Shown piece after piece: positions 26,201 to 38,200 of a stretch of 64,000 nt of DNA; the stretch's first letter is position 1; every line of letters begins with the position of its first letter. The notes under the pieces are model-generated. The model worked only from the letters and a program-made list of their open reading frames with translations. It made no database searches and was not told the origin of the DNA. The DNA is from Hofstenia miamia (lineage: Eukaryota; Xenacoelomorpha; Acoela; Hofsteniidae). The position numbers and the translations under genes are program-made. The DNA lies in assembly GCA_900660155.1 (NCBI GenBank), contig CABFPE010000079.1, positions 620,543 to 684,542 of the forward strand, in the 5' to 3' direction.

Positions 26201-29200
26201 CGCTTCCTGCTGGAAAAGCTATCCATTTGAGGACGTCTTCCTATCTGACGAATGTGTGATCCAGCTCTATCGGAATAAGGTGGCACTTTGGAGTCCGCGG
26301 GGGAAGAGAGTGCGAAAACCGTTTCCAAAGTTTTCCCCCAAAATCATGGTTTGGGGTGCTCTCTCATATCGAAGTTTTTACCTCGTAATTTTGGAACAAG
26401 GAACTATCAACAGTCAAAAATATTGCCAGATCGTCCAGAAATTTGCTATGGAGCATGCTAACTTGGTTTATCCCGATGGGTGGATTTTGGAGCAAGATGG
26501 TGCGACTCCTCACACATCAAGGCAAACTCGTGAGTTTTTGGAGGAAAATTCTATCCAAATCTTACAATGGCCGCCAAATTCCCCGGATATTAATCCAGTA
26601 GAGAACGTTTGGAATATCTTAAAAACAAATATTGAGAAGAGAATGCCAAAAACCAAGCTGGAATTGATCGAATTTGTTCGAAATGCAGAGCACGAGATAA
26701 CCCCTGAAGTAAGAAGAAATTTAATGTCTTCCATTTCTGGACGTTTGGAGCGCTGCATAGGAAACAACGGAGCTCTAGTGGAAAACTGAATTAGTTGTAT
26801 GTAGTGTGTCCATTTACCTTTGTTTCACTGAATATTTGTTTTCACATGTATATAAGTATATTGGTAATATACGATTTTCCAGTGGCCATTTTTTTGCAAT
26901 GAAGTATACTTTTCTAATTTTCAATTTCGAATCTACAATTTCAGTGTTACGATTATGAGAAGTATCTATCATGCCAAATTTTGGTGGAACAAACCGACAA
27001 ATTAAAGAAAACCTTTGACAAATATAAAAATGGGCCAAGTTGGCAATAATTTAAATGGGCCGGAACCGCACCTGACTTGGGCTTAAATTTTAAGGCCATG
27101 TTCTTCTCTGCCTCATATCTGGATAATGTAGCATAAAGCAACGGCTGACCAATTATGCTCTACCAAAATAGCCTTATATTTCGCATAAATATGCTGTCTT
27201 AACTATTAAATTACACTGTATCATAAATTCATGTATAATTCTTCATCAGCACATAAAAGTAGGTAACAACGCAAAGAACTGAAGGGCAAGCGCTTAAAAA
27301 TGCTTTCTCGGTTTTCCTGGATTGCATCAACGTTTGTCCAAGCTTGAAATGAAAGAATTTTATTAACCACATACGTCTATATTATTTAACTAAACTTGAA
27401 TATTTAAAGTTACTTAGGTATTGCTTGTCTAATAGAATATAAAATATTTGAATTTAAAATATATTAATGTGAAGCTTAAGGTGTGTCCCACTATCGACTT
27501 TTATCATCTGTCAAGAAATCGGCTGATAAAAGTCGATAGTCTGAACGCTCCATCCGATTTTTTGGCAAACCAGCCAAATTACTGTCATCTGATAATTTAT
27601 CAGCTGATAAAAGTCGATAGTCTGAACGGTACTAAAACTAGTCGAATAGCTACTTGAAACTAATTGCTTACTTCTCAAGTAGGGAACAGACTTCCAAAAC
27701 GTAAATTATTGTGGTTGAAATATTTCAACTTCAAAATATGCAAACATCGTTTACATTCCAATGCAAACCAATCCATAAACAGATGTTGTTGTTTTTCATA
27801 CTGTCAATCAAAAGATGATAATTTATCATCTGATAAAAAATCGATAGTCTGAACGCTCTTCCAACTCCGCTTTTTCTGATAAAAAATCGCCAATGTGAAC
27901 GAAAATAATTGCATTTTCGATTAAAATCTGCTGATAAAAGTCGATAGTGGGAACACACCTTTACGCGATTATACATGGATGCGACACTGTTTCAAGTTTA
28001 GGCCGACACTAATCAAAAAGTGTCAGGGGAAGTATTAGTATTTATTGAAAGTACACCTAGTATGCATAGTTTTGATTGCTTTCTAATATTGAATAATTGA
28101 ATTGCAATTCTCTCATTAAATGAATAATTCTGAGCTATTGGGATTATTTCATGCCATATTTCAATGCACCATAAATTATTCTACCTTGATTTATGTTATT
28201 TTATGTTTATGTTTTAAGCATAATTGATTGGACCATCCTATAGGATATATAAAAAACAACAACGTATGGAATAGGTGATATATATCATGAAATCACACAA
28301 TAGTTTGATATACATATACACGTATACATACTTGTACATAACCTTATATGCGGATGTGTATTAGCAAAATCAATATATTACAACATCCTAGATTTTTTAA
28401 AACACTGTACCAAGAGATTATTGTTCTTGCTATAAAATGATTACTAACGATAGCAATTGGATCTTTGTACAAGAGACACTAATTCTTAACTGTGAAATAG
28501 GTTAATGAGAATTGGAAGAATGTTGATGAGAAGAAATGCTTTCGTCATTAAAATTTTAAATTCTGAAATCTAGACATTAATGTCTATACCTATATCATTT
28601 AATTCAACAACGATGAGCACATGCCTTTTTGTGAGAATTCAAACCAGAATAATAATACATTTAACTAAGTATAAAACTGCCCTAAATGGTTAGTTTGTTG
28701 ATAATTTTGAAAAACAATGTCAAGAACAGGAGTAACATACATCTTGAAAAGAGGACCTATGATGATATTTTTGCCTCTGGTCGATACGAGTAAACCTTTC
28801 AAAATTCTAGTTGAGTCGAGTTTGGAGTCGGATTTTGATTTCAAGTCTGTCTACGCACATAGGCTTCTCAATATCATAAATACAATAAAAATTATCAACT
28901 GTTTTCCAGCACTAACAATGAATTCTAGCAGGTATGTACGTTTGACACTAATAATTAGTAATTATAGATATAGCATTAACCTACCAATGCTAGGCATTAA
29001 ATTTAGGTAAGGAACTCCTGTCAACTATCATTTGAAAAAAGTAAGCAGTTTTTCATCAACTTGAAAACGTCATTTTTTAGCTTAAATTTTATAAATGAAT
29101 AGAAAGTGCAAATATTCATGTTAATACTTTAAAACATACGATCATTTGCTAGACAATATGGGCCAGGACGATTTCTTTGTAGAAAGTTTTTTGAATCAGA

Positions 29201-32200
29201 AAATTATATAAAGTTTTTTCAATTAGGGAAGCATACAATGTATTTTTTAAAAACAAATGAACACTGTCAATGTTTAAATTTAGAGTACTCGGACAGCCCT
29301 GCTTGAAAATGATTGATAGTTTTCTACTAAGGAATTTTTACAAACAACTCTCTTAATTTCGTAACTCAGGAACTCCATTGCGAAGTAGGAAAACTCTAAT
29401 ATGACATCTTTGAAATTCCCGTTTACTAATGTTGAAATTATGTATTGAATTTTTTTTCGATTTTCTTTCAAAAACCGATTTCTGTACGAAACTACTTTCG
29501 TTTTGGTTACGCGTATATTGGTTATCCTTGAGGTGACGGACTTCCAGAATTGGAGTTACAACTACCTTTCAACGCCAAAAAAGGGAAATACAATTGAAGT
29601 TATTTATAAATAATTGAATTTTTGTATTTTCTAGAAACTAGAACCCAAACACTAGACAAAGAAAGATAAAAAATTGTCTCCGATCCCATAATGCACTAAA
29701 ACTAGTAAACAATACCCCGTTAAATCAATAAAATTAAACAATGCATATTTTAAACAATCAGCCAATAGTAAAAACCAATTTTAAACAAGCGCATGAAGGA
29801 TTAAAGAAATTGTTACATTGAGAAATTGATTGTCGACAATAAAATAATTAAGGAATGAGGTAAATAGAGAACAAGTACTAGGTTCAAATAGTGAACAGTG
29901 AAAATGGAAAGATTTGTACTGAAAATATATTGCTCGCCTGTAGCGAGCTGTTAACAGACAGTGGCAGAGAAGTGAGTGACGGATGATTTAGCTGAGAAAA
30001 TGGGAAACGTCGATGAGTAATCGACCCCTGGGTGTGATACATTAATGAATTCAACACTTATCGCCAATTGAAAACAATATGAAATCGTGTGAAAAGAGCA
30101 ACCCACATGGCGGCGCTACTAATCAGACGGTGGTAATCACAGCTAACCTTTCACTATATAATGATATGATAGCAAATCAGAATTTAAATTTTCTACCAAT
30201 TTCATAACTTAACAAAAACAGTAACTAAAAGGAAAGCAAAACAAAGGTAATGTGCACATTTGAAATATTGTAACATGAATTTTAAGAGATCATGATATTT
30301 CTTCCATTCTTTGTGGGGTTCTGTCAACTAATATAACTTTTGCTTTTTAGTTTACTTTCTATGTTCTATTTTGATGATAAAGTTTTTATCAGAATTATTG
30401 CTATTACTGCCTCTTTTCTTCTCAACTTGACGTTCGTATGAACCTCACCTTTGGATACACCCGTTTCAGAGATTCTGAAAGCTTTGCTTAAGACTATAGT
30501 TGCACCTAACAATGCAGTCTTCACTACGACCGCACCTCCCCACGTTGGAAAGCTTAATTCCTCAAAATACCTTAATTATTTACTACTCTTAGTGCCCCAA
30601 CTATTACTGGGATTATATAACTTTTTGAACTACACATTATCAATTTCTGCAAACAGCTCTCTTTATGTGTCTGTCCATCTTCCTCTTGATTTCAACATTT
30701 CTGCATTCTGGTACTGATAACATGTTTATCATTTTCTTACGCATTCCTCGCTATGTATGACTCCTTGCCTCAATAACCTTGTTTTCCCATGTTGAAATCT
30801 CACAGTATCTTCACTTTCTGTTCCTCTGACTCCATATTGTATATGCTCATAGAATTTACTTCCTGCTTATAAACCTACAAGATCCCATCATACGGCCTAC
30901 TTTGCTGTAGCTAAATTCACACATTGTGTACAAACTTCACACAATTAAACAATATATTGTTCCCTCTTCTATCCATATGTAAATCCAGTCCTTCATGATT
31001 ACTTGTTCCAGTGCTGTTTTTATCAAAAGTTCTGTAAATCTTTTCAGCATTGCTTTCAAATTTAAACAAATAAAACATTTTATAACATTTATGTTATGAA
31101 GTTGTGTCCAGAACATTAGCTTGACTGAGTGACTCTTCTATAAAAAAACTAATGCAATGATTATATTCAGTTAGTAGTGTTTGCAACTGCTTCCCAATTT
31201 TATTGAAATTTCTTCTATGAAATACAAGATTCATAAAGGATTCGTTACACAACGAAGAGCGCTGTTACACCCACCTACAAAGCAGGTCGACAATGTGCTC
31301 ATATAACCCTTCAACATTTTAATTTGGCATTGAAATATTTCCTAGAACATGCTTCATAATTTAAAACTAGAAAACAACCGATGGAATTCAATACTATAAA
31401 TTCTCGCCAAAATTCAACCTATCGATCAACAAAACTCATAAACAATATCTTTTAATTACATTAGCCTGTCGCTTTTTATAATATACAGAACTTGGGCAAA
31501 GGTATATGAAATTGAAAATATGAATTTAATATTTAATGATTGACGATATTATTTAAACAAAATTCCACTTAATTTGTTTGTGGGAATAAACTGATGGGTG
31601 ATAAACAAGGAGAAATGTAACTGTCCCACTTTAAATGCAAACTTGAACGAGAACGTTGTTAAAGTAACCGATAAGAGTAAGCGATAAAATAAATTGTTAT
31701 ACTTTACACTGTTTTTGCCATTAATGACAATGAATGTATGAATGACTGTGGGTCTGGAAGATTAATTAACTTCATGTATCTCTAAAAATGGAAATACAGC
31801 GACGAATCTGATTAAGTATGAAATAAAATGGATTTGACTGCTGTTTTAAAAGAGTAACACTAAATGGTATATAATTGTGGGAGCTAATCAATTAAATTTC
31901 CAAGCAAAACTTGCATGTGAAATACTCTCAGTAATAAAAATAATAATAAAAGTGAGAAAAATCTACAATTGAATGAATAGGATAACATATACACATACAC
32001 ATAGTATAATCACAAGATTTTACATCAAGAATAGAATATCCTTCCAAACATATAAAGTATTTTTCGCCTATGTATATATATTTTTTTAACCAGTGTGTTT
32101 TGAATAAGTTATATGCAATATTCTCATGAGTTATGGATATTTTACAATAATTTTTGTCTATGATGTGAAAATTATAGATAAATCCGACTTCATGAAAATG

Positions 32201-35200
32201 AAATCTTAATTACAGATAAAAAATGATTGAGGCTTCCAAAAATAACATGCCATGCAAGCATCAGCCCATCGCAAACCATAACGGAAAATCCACAGAAGAG
32301 ATGAGTGCAGTCCTTTAATACACTCATTGCAAAAGTTTTTTGAAATTGCAATGTATTCGTGAATATTTAACCAAAAATATTTTAACACACCTGCTAAAGA
32401 GCGGATTACTGCGGAAAAATTCCATGCATTGCGGTAATGAAAGCACAATGCTGTGGTTGGCGGTAAATTTTTTAATTTTGTGATCTGCTCATCTCTAATC
32501 TACCGATATAATGAAAATTCATGTATGCCTAAACATTGGAATTGGGATGGCTAATGTGTACTAACATTAATTCACATTGTTAGAATTATATTTGCTAATA
32601 ATTCAGTTTATGTTGAATAGACTTTTAAACCATGTGGCCCTATGCAAGTATTAAATTTTGAACATAGCAATATATTAGTTGAATTCTATGGTAAATTTTC
32701 TGAATGACTATGGATACCAGTGAATGACTGCATTTCTAAGAAAATTTAAACATAACTGCCAATGTAATCAAAATTAGCTAAATTTTAACAGGTTTTTATT
32801 ATTAAAAAAAACATTTTAAACGTTTCTTCTATTAAAAACTGTTTTAAAACGCCTGAGAAATTAACAAAAAACCGATTTTTCATGAAAAGCTATATTTTTC
32901 TTCATGACCGTTTGGACCAAGGTCCATTTTCGGCGTTTTTCATGCAAAAGACGGTTTCGCAGCGGAATGTAATACACAGCTCGCTTGATATGTTTACTTA
33001 TACATTACATTGCAAAAAACAATGACAACTACAACAACATGTTTAGTTTTGCCAACCCTGAATTTTAGCTTGAAGAATTAGTTCTTACTATTAGGGAAAC
33101 ATTAAGACATGCTTAATATTAAGATATACATAGATTTTTATGATGAAATTGTTGATAATGAAAAGAGTAAAGCAGAAAATATTGAAAAAGAAAAACTTTA
33201 ACTAAATTAATTCTATTTGCTTAAGTAGACGATGTTCAAATTTAATTTGTGCGAGATGAAAGTGTCAAAAAGTTATCAGTTATGTACAATGCAGGCAAGC
33301 ATCAATACACACAACAATCACTCAAACATTCGCAGCAATTGACACTTGCTAACGCCCAGATGTGAGAGGTCCAAACACTCTCTGTTTAAATACCCATTAA
33401 CTGAGTTTGCCAATCAAATATACAATTAAACGAGAGTTAAATTTAGCACGATATATTTAAGTTCTATTTGGGAAATTTAAGTCAGTCCATCTCCTGAAAA
33501 ACAATATTGAATAATATTATTGGTTAGTCTACTAATGTCAACCAAATAATTTATCAAAACACTCGCAATTAATACATAAATACAATTTGTACACACCAAT
33601 ACGTCAATGATAACAACGAAAGCAGAATTGAAGCAACAAAAACCATTTTCCAGTATCATACCAAAACAGATTATAAAATATTGGGAAACCTTTGTTGAAA
33701 AATTCGCACGGAAATGTCTCGATTAACTTCGTTAATGCAACAACAATTATAGAGCACGAATCCAAAGCAAATTTTATTTACAATCGCTTGTTATTGGTCA
33801 AATAGAAAAAGGATAATTTAAAAAAACTTTCAAATGAAAATCATAAGTAATAATACAACTAAATTACTTCATTTTAAGTCAATTACAAAAGAAAAGAATC
33901 CATTAATTAAAAAGTTTAGCTGCGATGTCAATGGGGGATAAATTACAGCTGTATCATCTAGCAATAGTATTAAAAATCATTACAAAGCAAAAATCTCTCA
34001 TTAAATTAAAGAGAAATGTGTTAAACTTTACTACAAAGATATTTTTAAACATGCTGTTGAAAGCAAAAAGAGGAAAATGAGAATATATGCAACACTATAG
34101 TCTTGAAAAATAATAAACTGCCAAACATATAATTGTTTCAATTCAGTAAAGCAAACAATAAATTGATAAGTTAAAGTAAATAATAAATTCAACTTCCAAA
34201 TTAAACGATTGAAACATACAAGAAAATTTTAGCTTTCGAAAAATATGTGGCAATCATGAAAAATAGGAAGAGGGGAAGCAGTTCTTTTATAGCATATAGC
34301 TTAGACTTTCAACAAATTGAAATATCACGGTTCTTTACGTTTTGCATTGAAATCCTAAAATGTATTGGACAAAAACCATTTTTTTAGTTCCAGGGCTTTG
34401 ATTTAATGTATTTCACCTCAGAAAATGTTACTATATAGATGTAAATAAAATTTGCCTATTTATTTCATATCACGATTGTCTTCAGGTAAAAACTTGAAGT
34501 TAGGTTGTATATGTGTTTGAAAGTGTGTATGTGTTCATAATGACGTAAGACTATTCTACTTTAGGAAGTAAGTTTCAAGAAATGTTAAATTTATAAACTT
34601 AGTAAAGTTGTAATCATTCAAATTATTGGCAATTTCTTTTATTCCGCTGTAATTGATGGAATAACTTTCCTCACTTACGATAAAATAGGCGGAGGCAACT
34701 GGCACATTAAATGAATGCATGAAATTATTCAAAAAAAAAATTGCTTGTGATACATGCTGGTAGAAGATTCACATTTTCTGTAAAAATCGATCCCGAATTG
34801 ATAGGACACACTATGAAAGAAATAAAGACTCTATATTTGGCATTGACGATGGCACATTTCAATTTCTATTCGAAAGTGGCACATCGAAATATTGTAGTAT
34901 TCAAATCTAAATTTCATATAATTCCAATGCAAAGGAATTTTATAATTTACATACATCAATAATATATACATCCGCGCATATTAGATGAGTGAAATGCTGA
35001 ATTTCTGCCCTATGAGTCGGGTCGAATTGTGAGTCAAAATACCTGACCCGCTTGACACTATTGTCTATAATATATTGAGAAATTATTAATCAGCATTTCA
35101 TATTTGTAATACCACTGAAGTATTTAGTCCCCAAGAACCACACTGCTTGACCTCCCAGGAAAAACAATTAACGCTAAAGCCAATCGAAGTTGACCAATCA

Positions 35201-38200
35201 AATTTCAGTTAGTTATATTTCAGCAATTTTCATTGATTTTAATTCAGATTTGTTTCTTGAAAATCGGTTCATAACCATTTATAGTTCAATTTGCATAAAA
35301 AAAGTTATAAGTGTTTTTATTGAACAAGTACCTACTGACGTAAAGACTATGACGATATGTGAATGATAGAAGCTTTAAGCATTATATTTAATCAATAAGT
35401 CAAAAAATAAACACTCTCGGTAGAAATTATATCCTACACATGCCTTATTGTTATGTAACGATTGTTCAAAGTGGTCTTCTGAAGAATGTTTTGAGAACAA
35501 CAAACAACTAAAATGTATGCCGCAATATTGTCAAAGCAAAGGCACAGAAATGAAAGGAAAAGACATTGACACGTTTTACATCAATCAAATGACTTAATAA
35601 CCATTAGGATTCTGCGAGACCAGAATATTATTGGTCACAGAACAAAACTGCTATTGTGACCAAAATTGGTAAACATTTGTAACATTTTTTAATCCATGGT
35701 ACAAATTGTTTCATTTATAGTCAAAGGGTCAAGTTAGTCGCTGAAAATTTCATTTCCAGTCGCCTGGATCTGCTTGGTCAATAAAGAAATCATCAAATAT
35801 ATGTAAAGCATCTCTTCTCAGCATTTTCAGAAAAATATTTCAAAACAAAAATTAATGGATGTAAAACACTGATTTTGAATGTGCCATGCCATTTTGTTCA
35901 TTTCATGGAAACGTACCTATGAATATAAAATTGGAAGCATTGACAAAATTTTGCAATTGACAAACCACACTTGAAAAAACTAATAAGAAACAATTTCCAA
36001 AAATTGATATTGTTGATCATGAATTGCCCCAATTCTAAATCTTGTGACAAGTAATTTAAATAACGACAAAATATTTACTTTGAAAGGTCAAGCTATTAGC
36101 AACTGCACTCTTCTCTCAGTTCAAAACCGTTTCGAATTCGTATACTATACATCCCTGCATATGCATATAGACAGAGTCCTACTATATATCATGAAGTCAA
36201 TAAAGATTCTTCATTTATTGTCTATGTATAAAATTGTGAAAAACTAAGTGAAAATAGAAATTTAATAAATTGCTCATGCACACGGCTAATGTAAGTTGAT
36301 ATTCGTGATATGTTGACCCAAATGTTTAACTGTCTCTCATCGACTTAGCCACAATGAGTCATTATGAATTTCAACGGTCAATGGCATTGCGCCGTCTACA
36401 GTGAAAGAAAAAATATGAAATCAACGTGATTAAAGCATATTTTATAAACATGTTATTCACACCATAGTCCAATCGTTTCGGAACTAGGGAAGATAATGTA
36501 CAGTAGCCATTCAATGAAGTACATGGAATATGCTAAATGAAAGCTTACCTCTTCTGGGATTAATGACGGACTCTGTTTCCGTGGTTGATAAATCATCGGG
36601 AGGTAACGGACGACTAAAAAACCACATTATTAACAACAACCAGCCCTTCTATTATTTTAACAGATAATTCCAAAGTACAGCGTTTGATAACAAGCGACCA
36701 AACGACGTAATCACACCGCTGTCTAGACTCCCACAAAATAATATACAATGCCTTCGTTTATAACACGTCATGCACAATTTTTAATCACCTGGCACTCGAC
36801 AGCTATAATTTCCCGCGTCGAATCAATCGCTGCATACAAGTGGTGGTGACAAGTGCAATATAAACAAGAGCAAACAAAAACAAACTAACAAAGACTAGAA
36901 ACAATTATCCCTTCCCTTGCACTGACAGATTAATAAACTGGAAAATTCGATTTGGGACGGACACATGCTATTCAACTTATGAAACAAGTGATTGACCTGA
37001 GCAATGCATTGTGATTGCGGCAAGTAGAGAAAATGTTGAAAACATTTATAATAGTCAATAAAAATCCATTTTAAAATGCAGCATATATTTCGTTATTCAG
37101 TTAATAAATTATGTTGAATATATTTTATAAACCCATATAACTGATGTATGTATTATCGCTTTTTAAATTTCAAGTAAACTAAATGATTGCAATGCAATTT
37201 GCTAATACAAATCTCTCCTCTGCAATGACGGCTTTACAAATATATTCAAAAAGAAATCTATATTGCGCACGTCATAAAAAACTTGCTTTCTGTTACTGTA
37301 ATAATGTCATTTTGGATTGTCTTAAAGTCTGAGTTAGAGGTCAAATTAAGCACGAATTTCTCTTTCAGATATTTAGGATACACTAAGGTTTAATTAGGGA
37401 GGCCTAAATGCAAAATTATCACATGATTGGGTAGTGTAAAATTTGATGAGTAATTCAGGGCAAAATTTTATGCCGAAAAAACGCTCAATATCAACATAAT
37501 ATTCTATTCAGGTAAATACAGCGGTAGGAGTTCTTTTGTGAATCGACGAAATGATAGCAGCGTAAATATATTTTCCTGGCCTATTTGCAACCGTGAGGAT
37601 GATGCATCTGTAAAATAAAGGCACCAATTAAAAATAAAAAATTTAGTTAAATTTACACATGTAAATTGGACAAAATGCAAAATTAAGTTGATGATAATTG
37701 TAACGTGAGATTGAAATGCGATTTGTCACTCTGCACATAGTTAGCAGTTAATCACACCAAATTCGAAAACGGTAGTCTAAAATTAAAAAATTAAGCTTCA
37801 CAAAAAAAACTGATTTTCAAATCGTAACAAAGTTTGAAAATTGTTAATAATGACATTTCTAGGACAAACTGTTGCAGAAATACCTGCCAGTAAAGCCACT
37901 TTCGTTTATCTTTTTACAACGATGTAGCTTATTATTTTACTATTTGGAAATGTATTTGAATAAAATCACCCTACAGATATCTTAAAATACCTATTCAGGC
38001 ATTGCTTAATCATTTTTGATGCCGCATGGTATTTAATACGAATTCTTAATTAGACCGAAAAACGGTGAAAATGTATATAATAATTCAGTTTTCTATAACG
38101 TTGATTACGTTTTTATTGTATGCTGAATATATTGATATGCGAAATTGACTTTAATATGTCATTTATTTTATAATTAAAAATCAAAGGTTTTGAAAACGCG

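Larger units (their letters stand above)
25472..27110. mobile_element. hAT-type element interrupted by Tc1
   Basis: The left end CAGAGATGGACATGGGCC at 25472 pairs with the inverted right end ending ...CATGTTCTTCTCTG at 27110. Flanking 8-mers are CCTTATAT (25464-25471) and CCTCATAT (27111-27118), a 7/8 match that fits an old hAT 8-bp target duplication. About 350 bp of the hAT remain outside the Tc1 insert, with no transposase, so it is non-autonomous. The slightly decayed ends show that it predates the Tc1. Confidence 0.65.
17104..36548 (-). other. dvl intron 4 (19.4 kb)
   Basis: A very long AT-rich intron. Recognised content: part of the possible MITE at 17231-17599, the second copy of a dispersed repeat (21684-21828), a hAT element with an intact Tc1 inside it (25472-27110), a Harbinger-type MITE (27479-27960), a LINE relic (30440-30720) and a hAT MITE (32789-33060). 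I saw nothing convincing in 17600-21680, 21830-25470, 28000-30430 or 33070-36540. Confidence 0.8.

Noticed and set aside
28717-29010. 97-codon plus-strand open frame
   Set aside because: No recognisable domain, no supporting splice or composition signal, and AT-driven residues; treated as chance.
30451-30717. 88-codon plus-strand open frame
   Set aside because: It is the complement of the minus-strand LINE relic, which explains its composition.
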